From: Amycolatopsis sp. NBC_01480
GTDB taxonomy: Bacteria > Actinomycetota > Actinomycetes > Mycobacteriales > Pseudonocardiaceae
Length of the DNA stretch: 64,000 nt
Direction of reading: 5' to 3'
Assembly (NCBI RefSeq): GCF_036227205.1
Contig: NZ_CP109442.1
Location: forward strand, 7,502,001-7,566,000
In this document: positions 1-11,500 of the stretch, piece by piece
Numbering within the stretch: position 1 is the stretch's first letter
Layout of the letters: each line of letters opens with the position of its first letter
The notes under the pieces: model-generated
Database searches by the model: none
Seen by the model: only the letters and a program-made list of their open reading frames with translations
What the model was told of the DNA's origin: nothing
Program-made: the position numbers and the translations under genes

Positions 1-252
1 TCCCTGCTGCCCGCGCTGACCCTGACCGGGTGGATCCTCGGCATGCTGATCGGCGGCGCGGTGCTGATCGAGAACGTGTTCGCGCGCCCGGGCCTCGGCC
101 GCGTGCTGGTCGCCGCGGCGGCGGGGCGCGACCTGCCGGTGGTGACCGCGGTCGTGCTGCTCTCAGCGACCGCGTTCGTGGCGATCAACCTGGTGGTCGA
201 CCTGGTGCTGCCGGTTGTCGACCCGCGCCTGCGAGCGGAGGCGGACCGGTGA
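1..252 (+). CDS. ABC transporter permease, DppB-like (5' truncated by window edge)
   Basis: Only the last 83 residues are visible; the frame is open to the left edge. They include the typical end of a binding-protein-dependent peptide permease: the segment LIENVFARPGLGRVLV (compare LVENVFAWPGLGSTI in the second peptide importer at 43631), a last hydrophobic helix, and a DPRLR tail. The protein would form one half of an inner-membrane channel for di- or oligopeptides (or nickel). The stop overlaps the GTG start of the next permease by 4 bp, so the genes are translationally coupled. Substrate cannot be told because the binding protein lies outside the window. Confidence 0.85.
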   Translation, partial: SLLPALTLTGWILGMLIGGAVLIENVFARPGLGRVLVAAAAGRDLPVVTAVVLLSATAFVAINLVVDLVLPVVDPRLRAEADR

Positions 253-1072
253 CGGCCGTCCCCCTCGCGACGCGCGCGAAGTCCGTGAACCTGCCGGTCG
301 CCGTCTGCCTGGCCATCCTCGGCGTGCTGGTGCTGGTCGTGCTGTTCCCGGGGATGTTCACCGCGCAATCGCCTTCGGCGACGGACTTCTTGCACACCTT
401 CGAAGGCCCGAGCTTTTCGCACGTCTTCGGCACCGACCAGCTCGGCCGCGACGTCTACGCGCGGGTGGTTTACGGGGCCGGCGCGTCGCTGAAGATCGCG
501 ATGAGCGCGACGGTGATCGGCGTGCTGGGCGGACTGGTGATCGGGGCGCTCGCGGTGGCGGGCGGGCGGTTCGCGGCCGGCCCGCTGATGCGGCTGGTCG
601 ACGTCCTGCTCGCGTTCCCGGAGATCGTGCTGGCGCTGCTGGTGGTCGCGGTGATCGGCGGCGACGCGGGCGGGGTCGCGATCGCGATCGGCATGGCCGC
701 GGTGCCGAACTACGCGCGGCTGGTGTACTCCCAGGCCCGGCTGGTCGTGCTCGCCGAGTACGTGGAGGCGGCGCGGGTGGTGGGCGCGCGCCGTTCGGTC
801 GCGCTGGTCCGGCACGTGGTGCCCAACATCGCCGGCCCGCTCGTGGTGCTGGCCACCCTGGGCACCGGGACGACGATCATCTCCGCGGCCGGGCTGAGCC
901 TGCTCGGCCTCGGGCCGGCGCCGCCCGCCCCGGAGTGGGGCCTGATGATCGCCGACGGCAAGGACTTCCTCGGCATCGCGTGGTGGCTGACCGTGTTCCC
1001 CGGGCTGAGCGTGGTGCTCGTGGTCGTCACCTGCACGGTGCTGGGCCGGACACTGAGGGTGCGGGCGCAACG

Positions 1073-1076
<4 letters not shown>
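249..1076 (+). CDS. ABC transporter permease, DppC-like
   Basis: This 275-residue membrane protein is the second permease of a peptide-type ABC importer. It has an N-terminal membrane helix (LPVAVCLAILGVLVLVVLF) and the family motif FGTDQLGRDVYARVVYGA. Further helices follow, then the cytoplasmic coupling loop EAARVVGARRS and RHVVPNIAGPLVV, as in DppC/OppC. The GTG at 249 is chosen because it overlaps the preceding stop (GTGA) and places the first helix at the usual distance. It ends in an ATGA overlap with the ATPase gene. Substrate specificity is not visible. Confidence 0.9.
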
Positions 1077-2659
<1,583 letters not shown>

Positions 2660-2662
2660 CCG

Positions 2663-3988
2663 TTACGCGGGAAACAGGTTTCCGGGGTCGTAGCGGGCTT
2701 TGGCGTCGAACAGGGGCTGGTAGGTCTCGCCGAGGTGATTTCTCCAGTCGGCGCCGGTGAAGGGGAGGGCGCCGATGGGGTACCGGGTGCCGCCGAGATC
2801 GAGGGCGGTGGCGTACCAGCGCGCGTTGCTCTCGACCATTTCGCGGGCGATTTCGAGCGATCCGGCGGTGCGGAGCGCGGCGACGAGGAAAATGGTGTCC
2901 CCGCCCGGAATGCGGAACAGGCGGGTGTTCAGCACGGCGGACGGGACGGGGTAGACCAGGATGAGCCCGGACGCGCCGAGGTCCGCCTGGGTCAGGCCGG
3001 ACATGATGCCGTCGACGAAGGTGTCCGTGGCGCGGTCGGGCAGGAACAGGTCGACCCACGGGTGCGGTGCCTGCCAGTCGCCGATGCTTTCGAGGTAGGT
3101 GACGGTGTCGTCGAGCCGGGTGGCGAACTCCCGGTAGCCGAGGTCTTCGATCGTGTCCCGGCCGGCGTCGTAGCCGATTCGCTCGACCAGAGTGCGGTCG
3201 TCGGGTTCGGCCGCGGTGTAGTAGACGGCGGCGTCGAGCAGGTACAGCCAGCCTTCGGGGCCCGGGAGGATCTCGCCCTGGAGGAAGTCGAAGCGGCCGT
3301 CGGCGAGGAGTTCCCGTTGGCGCGTCAGCAATTCGGCGGCAGTGGGGTAGTAGGCCTTGACCCGCCGGACGCGGCCGGGCGCGGGGATGAGCGGGAGGGT
3401 GGCGCGCACGATCACCCCGCACCGGCCGAAGCCGGCGAGCACCGCGTGGAAGAGGTCCGGCGATTCGGTGGGGGAGCAGGTGCGCAGGACGCCGTCGCCG
3501 GTGACGACGTCGAGGGAGAGCACGTTGTCGGTCTGGACGCCGTAGCGGTGGCTGGTGCCGCCGATGCCGCCGGCCGAAAGCGTGCCGCCGACGGACGTGC
3601 CCAGGTAGTCGGTGAGCACGCGCGGGGTGAGGCCGTGTTCCAGGGTCTTGGCCAGCAGCGCGTCCCAGGTGATGCCCGCGTCCACGACCACGTGGTCTTT
3701 TTCGATGCGGTGGACGGTGGCGAGGTCGCCGAGGTCGAGGACGAGGCCGTCGCGGACCTGGGCCTGCCCGTAGCTGGTATGGCCGCGTCCTCGTGCCACC
3801 ACGGGGATTCCGTGCTCCGCGGCCACACTGAGCACCGCGCTGATGTCCTCGACTGAGCCGGCGCGGAGCACGGCGGCCGGGACATGGGAGACGATCCCGC
3901 CGAAGTCCGCCGCGGCGTAGGCCGTCTCGGCGAGTCCGGTGTGGAGGGTGCCGTCGAGGTCGAGCCCGGCGAACCGGCTTCCGGTCAT
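2663..3988 (-). CDS. Cytokinin dehydrogenase-like FAD-linked oxidoreductase
   Basis: The 441-residue protein has an N-terminal FAD-binding (PCMH/VAO) domain and a C-terminal substrate domain. GRGHTSYGQAQV (His70) corresponds to the covalent FAD histidine motif GRGHS of plant cytokinin dehydrogenases. LTDYLGTSVGGTLSAGGIGG contains Asp127 at the place of the catalytic Asp of those enzymes (TDYL). The C-terminal blocks HPWVDLFLP, LILVYPV and the ending YDPGNLFPA also follow that family. Such enzymes oxidatively remove the side chain of N6-prenylated adenines. There is no signal peptide, so the protein is probably cytoplasmic. A different VAO-family flavoprotein is the main alternative. It diverges from the protease gene at 4103 across 114 bp. 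Confidence 0.72.
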   Translation of the reverse strand: MTGSRFAGLDLDGTLHTGLAETAYAAADFGGIVSHVPAAVLRAGSVEDISAVLSVAAEHGIPVVARGRGHTSYGQAQVRDGLVLDLGDLATVHRIEKDHVVVDAGITWDALLAKTLEHGLTPRVLTDYLGTSVGGTLSAGGIGGTSHRYGVQTDNVLSLDVVTGDGVLRTCSPTESPDLFHAVLAGFGRCGVIVRATLPLIPAPGRVRRVKAYYPTAAELLTRQRELLADGRFDFLQGEILPGPEGWLYLLDAAVYYTAAEPDDRTLVERIGYDAGRDTIEDLGYREFATRLDDTVTYLESIGDWQAPHPWVDLFLPDRATDTFVDGIMSGLTQADLGASGLILVYPVPSAVLNTRLFRIPGGDTIFLVAALRTAGSLEIAREMVESNARWYATALDLGGTRYPIGALPFTGADWRNHLGETYQPLFDAKARYDPGNLFPA

Positions 3989-4102
3989 GCGCTGCCCCCT
4001 GCGTCGTGTCGGCCGAGGGCCCAGGATGCCATGGCGGCAGTCCTTATGGGGCAGGAAGTCCGGGACCGCGCAACCTGGCCGGGCCGGTCGCGTCCACCCG
4101 GT

Positions 4103-5026
4103 ATGAGCGAGATGTCACGGGCCCTGATGCGCCCGCGCGCGGTGTTGACCGTCCTCGGTGTCGCCCTGGCGGTCACCGTCGCCCCGGCCGCCGCGGCGAG
4201 AGCCGCCGACGGGCAGGTCGTGACCACGATCGCCGCGGGGGACCGGGCGGCGGCCCTGTCCTACTGGACGCCGGAGCGGATCAAGCAGCAGGGCGAGTTC
4301 GACGGGCTGCCCCCGGCCGAGAAGATCGGCAAGCTGTGGCCGGGCCCGGTGCCCGCGGGCGTCGGGCGGCTGTTCTTCACCGCGGTGCCCGGTGGCGACG
4401 AGTCCTGCACGGCGACCGTGGTGCCCAGCCCCAGCCAGGACGTGTTGTTCACCGCGGGCCACTGCCTCGACGGCGGCACCGACCGCAACGACCAGCCGAT
4501 CACGATGACGAACATGGTGTTCGTGCCCGGCTACGACCACGGCAAGCAGCCGCACGGGATGTTCGCGGCCCGCGCGTTCGGCTGGTCGGACACCTACCAG
4601 GGGCCCTCCAGCGCGCTCGACGACGACGGGGTGATCGCCGTGGACCCGGTCGGCGGCAAGCACGTCGCCGAGGTCGTGGGCACCCAGGACATCTCGTTCG
4701 ACAAGGTGACTGGGCCGGTGGACACGACCATGCTCGGCTACCCGGTGTCCCAGCTGGCCCACGGCGAGGCGCTGGTCTCGTGCACCCGGCCGGCCACGCT
4801 GGAGACCAACTCGGCCGCCGCCGACTGGACGACCGACTGCGACCTCGCGGGCGGGTCGAGCGGCGGCCCGTGGCTGCGGAACTTCGACCCCGCGACCGGC
4901 AAGGGCACCATCTACGCGGTCACCAGCCGGGGCTCGATGGACGTCGACGGCGTCACCGAGAACCTGTCCGGCGCGGAACTGAGCGACGCCGTGCGCGCGC
5001 TCTACCAGCGCGCCGGCGCGCTCTGA
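4103..5026 (+). CDS. Secreted trypsin-like serine protease
   Basis: About 307 residues. A signal peptide is clear: basic RPR, then VLTVLGVALAVTVAPAAAARA with likely cleavage near ARA-ADG. The chymotrypsin-fold motifs are VLFTAGHCLDGG (catalytic His), SALDDDGVIAVD (probable Asp loop) and GGSSGGPWL (nucleophile Ser with oxyanion glycines). The spacing suits V8/trypsin-like extracellular endopeptidases. The start is uncertain: ATG codons at 4103, 4112 and 4127 are all in frame and none has a strong ribosome binding site. All three give a usable signal peptide. Substrate preference cannot be read from the sequence. Confidence 0.82.
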   Translation: MSEMSRALMRPRAVLTVLGVALAVTVAPAAAARAADGQVVTTIAAGDRAAALSYWTPERIKQQGEFDGLPPAEKIGKLWPGPVPAGVGRLFFTAVPGGDESCTATVVPSPSQDVLFTAGHCLDGGTDRNDQPITMTNMVFVPGYDHGKQPHGMFAARAFGWSDTYQGPSSALDDDGVIAVDPVGGKHVAEVVGTQDISFDKVTGPVDTTMLGYPVSQLAHGEALVSCTRPATLETNSAAADWTTDCDLAGGSSGGPWLRNFDPATGKGTIYAVTSRGSMDVDGVTENLSGAELSDAVRALYQRAGAL

Positions 5027-5053
5027 GCCGGGCCCGGCGGGAAGGCCGTCGAG

Positions 5054-5083
5054 CGGGTGCCACCCCCAGTGAATGGGCACCCG
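5054..5083. terminator. Possible bidirectional hairpin between convergent genes
   Basis: Arms CGGGTGCC and GGCACCCG (8 bp) flank a 14-nt loop, between the protease stop (5026) and the regulator stop (5232). There is no T-tract. The remaining 205-bp gap shows nothing else recognisable. Confidence 0.3.
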
Positions 5084-5231
5084 CCCGACGACACCGCCGC
5101 TGATCCGCAGGCGAACGGCGGGAGGAAGCGCCTGCAATCGTTTCGGCTCGGCCGGGCTCGCCGGCCGGACCCGGTGAACGTTATCGACGGCCGCTTACAG
5201 TTGCCTGACAGTGCGGCACCCGGGGCGGGTT

Positions 5232-8198
5232 TCAGCCCGGCAAGTCCTGCGGGTCCCGGGAGTCCGCCGAGCCCCCGGAGTCCGCGGAGTCCGCGGAGGT
5301 CCCAGAGTCCGCGGAGGCCGCAGAGGCCACGGAGTCCCCAGAGCCCGCAGAGTTCGCAGGGCCCGGCTGGTCCCGGCGCTCGCGGAACCGGTCCCGCAGC
5401 AACGCCCGGTGCGAGTCCTCCAGCTGGCCGGCGATCTCGTCCGCGGCCTTGAAGTGCGCTTCGGCCTCGGCGTCCTGCCCCAGCTCCAGCTCGATTTCGG
5501 CCAGGCTGTAGGTGATCCGGGCGGTGTCCAGCCCGTTGCCCATCTCCTGGCACAGCACGAGCGCGCGCAGGTAGGAGTCCTTGGCCTCGCGGGGGTTCGC
5601 CGCGCTGCGGTACGCGTCGCCGAGGCCCTGGAGGCACCGCGCCTCCTGGTAGTGGTCCCCGTGCTCCCGGTGCAGGACCAGGGTCCGGTGGTACATCTCG
5701 ATCGCCTCGTCGTGCTCGCCCATCGCGCTGGCCACGGTGGCGAGGCTGGCCAGCGAAAACGCGTACAGCCAGGGGTTCCCGTTCTCTTCGCCGAGCGCCA
5801 GCGCCTGTTCGAAGTAGGTCCGGGCGAGCTCGTACCGGCCGGCCCGCCGGGAGCCCTCGCCGAGGTTGGCGGTGGACACGCCCACCACCCAGACGTCCCC
5901 CAGCTCGGTGCCGAGCGCGAGCGCACGCCGGTGGTACTCGGCGGCCCGATCCAACTGGTATGCCTCCAGATAAGCCGTGCCCAGGTTGCACAGGGTCGGT
6001 GCCTCCACCGCCGGGCCCATCGCCCTGGCCGAGCCCAGTGCGCGCTGGTGCGTGGTGATCCAGTCGCCGGTGTAGCCGCGCACCTGGAAGAACCCCCACA
6101 GTGCGGCCGGCAGCTGGGACGCCAGGTCGTGCACCTCGTGCCGCGCGCAGTGGTCGGCGACGGCGATCAGCGTGACCCGCTCCGTCTCGCACCAGTCCAG
6201 CGCCTGCCGGTAACTGCCGAAGGTCACCGGTTCGATCCCGGGCTCCTGCCGCACCGGCACCGCCTTTCGCGGCCGTGACGGTGGCAGGAGGCGCAGGACG
6301 GCATTGCGTGCGGTGCTGAGGTACCAGCCGGCCAGGCGGGTGAGCGCCCGGTCCGGTTCGGTGTCCGCGGGCTCCAGCTCGGCCTGCTCCCGCGCGTAAT
6401 CGCGCAGCAGATCGTGCAGCCGGTACCGGCGGTCCGCGACCTCCTCCAGCAGGTGCACGCTGACCAGCGACTCCAGCAGGTCCAGCGCCTCGCCCACGCT
6501 CACCCCGGCCAGCGCCGCCGCGGCCGGGACGCCGGTGTGCCCGCCGGGGAACAGTCCCAGCAGCCGGAACATCCGGCGCGAAGCCGGGCCCAGCATGGAG
6601 TACGACCACGAGAAGACCGTGCGGACCGAGCTGGTCGCGTCCTCCGGCAACGTGAGCGTGGACAGGGCGCTCTGCCGGCTCCCGATCTCGTCGACCAGGT
6701 CGGCGAGGGTGCCGTGCCGGCGCAGGGTCAGCCGTTCCGCGGCGACGCGCAGCGCCAGCGGGATCCGGCAGCACAGTCCGATCAGTGTGTCCAGCGGCTC
6801 GCCGGAAACGTCCGAGCGGGCCGGCCCGCTGATCCGGCGGACCAGCGCGGCCGCGTCGTCCGAGCCCAGCTCGCCGAGGGTGAGCCGGACCGCGCCCTCC
6901 CGCGCCACCAGTCCGGACAGGCGCTTGCGGCTCGTCACGATGACCGCGCACGAGGAGGATCCCGGCAGCAGCGGGCGAACCTGCTCGGCGTCGGCCGCGT
7001 TGTCCAGCACGACGATCATGCGGCGGTCGGCCAGCGCCGTCCGGTACAGCGCCGCCCGCTCCTCCAGGCCGCGGGGGATCTCCTGCGGGCTGATGTGCAG
7101 GGCCCGGAGCAGCTGGTCGAGCGCCTCGAAGGGGTCGGTCGGGGCACCGGTCGCGTCGAACCCGTGCAGGTTGACGTACAGGTCGCCGTCCTCGAAGCGG
7201 CCGCGGGCCCGGTGCGCCCAGCGGACCGCGAGCGCGGTCTTGCCCATGCCCGCCCCGCCGTCGACCACAAACGCCATCGGGCCGCCGCCGTCCGCCGCGG
7301 CCAGTGCGTCGAGCCGGTCCAGTTCCCGTTCCCGCCCGACGAAGTTCACCACGTCGGCCGGCAGCTGGCGCGGCACGGCACGGGTGATCACGGCCGCCCC
7401 GGGATCGGCGGTCGAGACGTCCAGCAGCGCCGCGTCGTTGTCCAGGATGCGCCGGTAGAGCCCGCACAGCTCCGGCCCGGGCTCGATGCCGAGCTGGTCG
7501 ACCAGCGTGCGGCGCGCCTCGTGGAAGGCGTCCAGCGCCTCGGATTGCCGGCCGGTGCGGTAAAGCGCGAGCATCAGGTGCTCCCACAGCCGTTCCCGGA
7601 ACGGGTGCCGCGTGACCAGCCCCCGCAGCTCCTCGGCGACGGCGCCGGCCTGCCCGATCATCAGCCGCGCCCGCGCCAGGTCCTCGGTGGCGGACAGGCG
7701 CAGGTCGTCGAGCGGCGCTCGCAGCGATTCGACGAACCAGCCCGACATCCCGCTGGCCGCGGTGCTGCCCCGCCACAGGTCCAGCGCGCGTTCCAGGGTG
7801 ACCACGGCCTCGGCGCCACGGCCGTTTTCCAGCGAGGCCCGGCCTTCGGCGACCAGGCCGCGGAAGACCGAAGCGTCGAGTTCGCCGTCCAGGACCCGGA
7901 TCGAATAACCCATGGTGTCGGTGACGATCCGGTCGTAGCCGGCCGGATCGACGGAAACCGACAGCATCTGCCGCAACCGGCTGATCGTGGTGTGCACGGC
8001 GGCGTTCTCCGCGGCCGGCGGGTGCTCGCCCCACGCCGCCTCGACCAGTTCCCCGATGGAGACCGGGGAGTTGGCGCGGGACAGCAGGGTCAGCAGCAGG
8101 ACCGCCTGCCGGGACGGCCGCGGGGAAATTCCCCCGAGTGTGCCGCGCACCTGCAGGGAACCGAGCAGCCCGAACTCCAAGCCGAGCTCCTTCCCCAC
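5232..8198 (-). CDS. AfsR/SARP-family transcriptional regulator (BTAD, NB-ARC, TPR)
   Basis: The 988-residue protein has the AfsR layout. An OmpR-type winged helix covers residues 1-105, then a bacterial transcriptional activation domain to about 255 (ending QLGIEPGPELCGLYRRIL). A P-loop NTPase follows, with Walker A GGAGMGKT at 314-321 and a sensor region MIVVLDNAADAEQVRPLLPG. TPR-like helices run from about 690 to 930. A Ser/Ala/Gly/Asp-rich tail (such as SADSGTSADSADSGGSAD) comes from degenerate 9-nt repeats at about 5258-5370. The start is a GTG at 8198. It faces the RiPP precursor across 131 bp and is the likely pathway-specific activator. Proteins of this class usually activate secondary-metabolite promoters by binding direct repeats near -35. 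Confidence 0.9.
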   Translation of the reverse strand: MGKELGLEFGLLGSLQVRGTLGGISPRPSRQAVLLLTLLSRANSPVSIGELVEAAWGEHPPAAENAAVHTTISRLRQMLSVSVDPAGYDRIVTDTMGYSIRVLDGELDASVFRGLVAEGRASLENGRGAEAVVTLERALDLWRGSTAASGMSGWFVESLRAPLDDLRLSATEDLARARLMIGQAGAVAEELRGLVTRHPFRERLWEHLMLALYRTGRQSEALDAFHEARRTLVDQLGIEPGPELCGLYRRILDNDAALLDVSTADPGAAVITRAVPRQLPADVVNFVGRERELDRLDALAAADGGGPMAFVVDGGAGMGKTALAVRWAHRARGRFEDGDLYVNLHGFDATGAPTDPFEALDQLLRALHISPQEIPRGLEERAALYRTALADRRMIVVLDNAADAEQVRPLLPGSSSCAVIVTSRKRLSGLVAREGAVRLTLGELGSDDAAALVRRISGPARSDVSGEPLDTLIGLCCRIPLALRVAAERLTLRRHGTLADLVDEIGSRQSALSTLTLPEDATSSVRTVFSWSYSMLGPASRRMFRLLGLFPGGHTGVPAAAALAGVSVGEALDLLESLVSVHLLEEVADRRYRLHDLLRDYAREQAELEPADTEPDRALTRLAGWYLSTARNAVLRLLPPSRPRKAVPVRQEPGIEPVTFGSYRQALDWCETERVTLIAVADHCARHEVHDLASQLPAALWGFFQVRGYTGDWITTHQRALGSARAMGPAVEAPTLCNLGTAYLEAYQLDRAAEYHRRALALGTELGDVWVVGVSTANLGEGSRRAGRYELARTYFEQALALGEENGNPWLYAFSLASLATVASAMGEHDEAIEMYHRTLVLHREHGDHYQEARCLQGLGDAYRSAANPREAKDSYLRALVLCQEMGNGLDTARITYSLAEIELELGQDAEAEAHFKAADEIAGQLEDSHRALLRDRFRERRDQPGPANSAGSGDSVASAASADSGTSADSADSGGSADSRDPQDLPG

Positions 8199-8251
8199 TT
8201 CCGCGCATTCCGAAGCCGACTTTACCGTCGTCGGTGGACCGTGTGCCGTAA

Positions 8252-8265
8252 CCGTTTCGAAACGG
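8252..8265. promoter_or_regulatory. Perfect 14-bp palindrome upstream of RiPP promoter (candidate operator)
   Basis: CCGTTTCGAAACGG is a perfect palindrome just upstream of the predicted -35 of the precursor gene, in the divergent region shared with the regulator at 5232-8198. ACCGT pentamers also recur at 8224, 8238 and 8251, spaced 13-14 bp. A regulator binding site is inferred from position and symmetry only. Confidence 0.4.
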
Positions 8266-8266
8266 G

Positions 8267-8295
8267 GTGAACCGGTGGTGGTGGCCTGCTAGGCT
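8267..8295 (+). promoter_or_regulatory. Candidate promoter of the RiPP operon
   Basis: TAGGCT at 8290-8295 fits the actinobacterial -10 pattern TAnnnT. GTGAAC at 8267-8272 could act as a weak -35 with 17-bp spacing, as expected for an activator-dependent promoter. Transcription would start near 8302, giving a leader of about 28 nt before the ATG at 8330. Confidence 0.4.
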
Positions 8296-8329
8296 CGCCC
8301 GCGTCACCGGCAGATTCAGGGGAGAAACC

Positions 8330-8500
8330 ATGCATGAAGCAGACAGCTGGTTCAATCTGGACGTGCGAATCGACGAGCCGACGCGGCGGCGGCCGAGTTT
8401 CAGCGGCGGTTCACTCACCACTGATTTGACTATCTTCGATCTGACCATTCCGGCGGCCGTGCCGCCGCCGGCCGACGAAGCCGGCCGCCAGCGCCGCTGA
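8330..8500 (+). CDS. RiPP precursor peptide with FNLD leader box and cysteine-free core
   Basis: The 56-residue peptide starts MHEADSWFNLDVRIDEP. FNLD at residues 8-11 matches the F-x-L-D leader box by which class I lanthipeptide dehydratases recognise precursors. The ATG at 8330 is chosen because AGGGGAGA (8318-8325) lies at ideal spacing. The remainder is rich in Ser and Thr (S23, S25, S28, T30, T31, T34, T39) and contains a Pro-Ala stretch, but it has no cysteine. Lanthionine rings therefore cannot form. No GG or PxxP-type protease site is obvious. It lies 5 bp upstream of the LanB gene and must be co-transcribed. The core boundary and product structure are unknown. Confidence 0.75.
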   Translation: MHEADSWFNLDVRIDEPTRRRPSFSGGSLTTDLTIFDLTIPAAVPPPADEAGRQRR

Positions 8501-8505
8501 CGGAC

Positions 8506-11500
8506 ATGACAGTGGTTCCGTCGGCGTCCGCTCCCGTTGCGGCCGCCGGCGGACCTCTGCCCCCGCTTTCCTATCGGCCCGCGGGATTTTTCCTGCTTCG
8601 CGCCCCGGTACTGCCCGCGGACACCGCCCGCCGGCTGCTCTCCGGCGAGGGCGAAGACGCGCGATTGTGGGACCAGGTGGGCGACCCACTGGTCCGGTCC
8701 GCGCTCACCGTCGCCTCCGCCGACCTCGTGGACGCGCTCGACCGCAACGCCCGCGGCGAGGTCGCCGCGACCCGGCAGCGCCGGCTCCGGTCCGGGCTGC
8801 TGCGTTATCTGACCCGGATGTCCACCCGGGCTACGCCATTCGGCCTCTTCGCAGCTGTCTCCTGGGGTGAATTCGGTGCGCAGTGCGCGGCCGTGATCGA
8901 CGGTCCGCCCAGGCGGCACACCAGGGCGGACCTCGGCTGGCTGCTGGACGTCGTCGAGGCCGTCGAAGCGGACCCGGCCGTGCTGCCGTTCCTGCGCCTG
9001 ACCGCGAATCCGCTCGCCTACCCGGTGGGGGAGCGGCTGGTGCTGCGGCCCGCGGACGTCTACGGGAAGGACGATCTGCGCGGCGTTTCCCTGCGCGCCA
9101 CCGAAGTGGTCCGATACCTGCTCGACGAGGCCGTCACGCCGGTGCCGTACCGGGAACTCCTCGAGCGGGTCGACGCCGAATTCCCCGGTGTGCCGGGCAA
9201 TCGCGTCGAGGCATTGGTCGGACGGCTGCACGAGCTGCGCTTCCTCATCACGGACCTGCGCCCGCCGCTGAACCAGCCCCGACCGGAGCAGCACGTCCTC
9301 GACGTCCTCGCCCGGGTGCCCCCGGCCCGCGCGGCCCACCAGGCGCTGCAGCGGGTGAGCACGCTGATGGCCCGGTGTGACGAGAAACCGCTTTCGCCAC
9401 CGGTGTCAATGCGGGAGCCGATGCGGGAATTGCTTTCGGCGCAACGGGAACTGCTCCCGGACAGGACCGGCCGCACCTGCCAGGTCGACGCCGCGCTGAG
9501 TGTCGACGGCGCCACCGTGCCCGCGCAAGTGGCGCTCGAGGTGGCCGACGCGGTGGCCTGGCTCGGCCGGGCGATCGGGCCGGCGCCGCGGTTCCCGCAC
9601 CTGACGGACTACCGGATGGCCTTCACCGAGCGGTACGGCCCGGAGGGGCTGGTCCCGCTGGCCGACCTGCTGAGCCCCGAGCACGGCCTGGGCAGCCCGT
9701 CGGGCTATCTCAATCCCGGTGGGGCGCAGATGTTCGCGGCCGCGATCCCGCCCGTGCCCGCGCGGGACCGGCCGTACGCGGTGCCGCTGTTCGCCGAGGC
9801 CCTGCGTACCGGTCAACGGGAAATCGATGTGGCGGACCCGGTTTTCGCCGCGCTGATGCCCGAGCGGCCCAGTGACGACCGCCGTCCGCCGGCGCCCGGG
9901 CTGGACGTCACGGTGCAGATCGCGGCCGCTTCCCCGGACGCGATCCTGCGCGGCGAGTGGAGCGCGGTGCTGCCGGCGGGCTCGTTCGCCCTCTCCGGCC
10001 GCATGGTGGGCCGGTTCGTCCACCTGCTGCCCGGGCCGGCCGAGGACCAGGTGCGTGAACACCTCCTGGCCCAGGACGCCACCGCCGAGCCCGGCGTCGT
10101 GCACGCGGAGCTGAGTTACCTGCCGGTGCAGGGCCGGGCCGCGAACGTCACGGTGCACCCGCTGATGCGGAGCCACGAGATCCCGGTCAACGTCACGCCC
10201 TCGGTCCCGGCGGACCGGGTGATCCCGTTGCGGGACATCGTGATCGGCCTCGACGGCGACCGGTTCGCGGTGTACTCCGCCCGGCTCGGCCGCCGGATCC
10301 GGATCCACCAGGGGCACATGCTCAACCCGCAGGCCGCCCCGGACGTGTGCCGGTTCCTGCTGGAAAGCGCGCAGGACGGGGAGTGGGCCCCGGCCGGCTT
10401 CGACTGGGGGAGCCTGGAGACGGCGCCGTTCCTGCCGCGGGTCCGGCGCGGCCGGATCGTGCTGCGGCTCGCTCAGTGGAACATCGAGGTTTCCGCTACG
10501 TTCGGCCGGGAAGCGCTGGAAAGCGACGAGGCGCTGGCCGCCGCGGTGCGCACCTGGCGTTCGCGCTGGCAGGTCCCGCGGTGGGTGTACGTGACCGACC
10601 AGGACCGCCGGCTGCTGCTCGACCTGGACCACGAACCGTCCATAATGGAGCTTCGGACCGAGCTGGCCCGCGCGGCGGAGCGCGGCCTCACTTGGCTGCC
10701 GGTGCAGGAGATGTACCCGGGCTTCGACGAGCTGTGGGTTTCCGGGGCAGGCGGCCGACGGCACGTCAGCGAGGTGGTGATCCCGCTGAGCACGCAGTCG
10801 GCGCCCCGGCCGGCCGCGCCCGTGGTCCCGCAGGCGGCGCTGATTGCGTGCCGGCGTCCGCGGCGGCATTTCCCGGGCGGGGAGTGGCTGTCGCTGAAGC
10901 TGTACACGGCCGAGGCGGCGATGGACCCGGTGCTCGGCCGGATGTGGTCCAAACCACCGGTCTGCCCGGGCGAGCAGTGGTTCTACCTGCGGTACGCCGA
11001 TCCCGCGCCGCATCTGCGCATCCGGGTGCGCGCCGGGCTGGACGACGCGGCCGCGCTGTTCGCCGGCTGGACGGCGTGGGCCCGCGAACTCGTCGGCGAA
11101 GGGCTGGCCGCGGACTTCGTGATCGGCACCTATTCACCGGAGCTGATCCGCTACGGCGGCCCGGACACCATGGCTGCCGTCGAGCGGGTGTTCTGCGCGA
11201 GCAGCGCGGCCACCGCGCGGTTCCTCGCCGAGCCCGGCCCGGACGAGCTGCCCCGGCTGGTCGTGGCCGGTTACCTGCTCGACAACGTGTACCGGAACTG
11301 GGGCCTTGACCTCGACCAGCGCCTGGCCCGCGCGACCGCGGTTCCCCGGCCCGGCACGGAGAACGACCCGGCGCGGCCGCACCGTCGCCTGCTCGCCGAC
11401 CTGCTCGCCCCCGAGGCCCGGCCCGGCTCACCGGCCGAAAAGGTGCGGGCGGAACTGGCCGAAGTGTTTGACGCTCAGGCGGCTTCGCTCGCGGAAGCCG

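Noticed and set aside
5258..5370. CRISPR-like short repeats
   Set aside because: The repeats are 9-nt degenerate coding repeats without spacers and lie inside the regulator gene.
5002..9339. 1445-codon minus-strand frame covering the regulator, the promoter and part of LanB
   Set aside because: Only the AfsR-like protein in another frame is coherent. This frame is Arg/Gly-rich nonsense.
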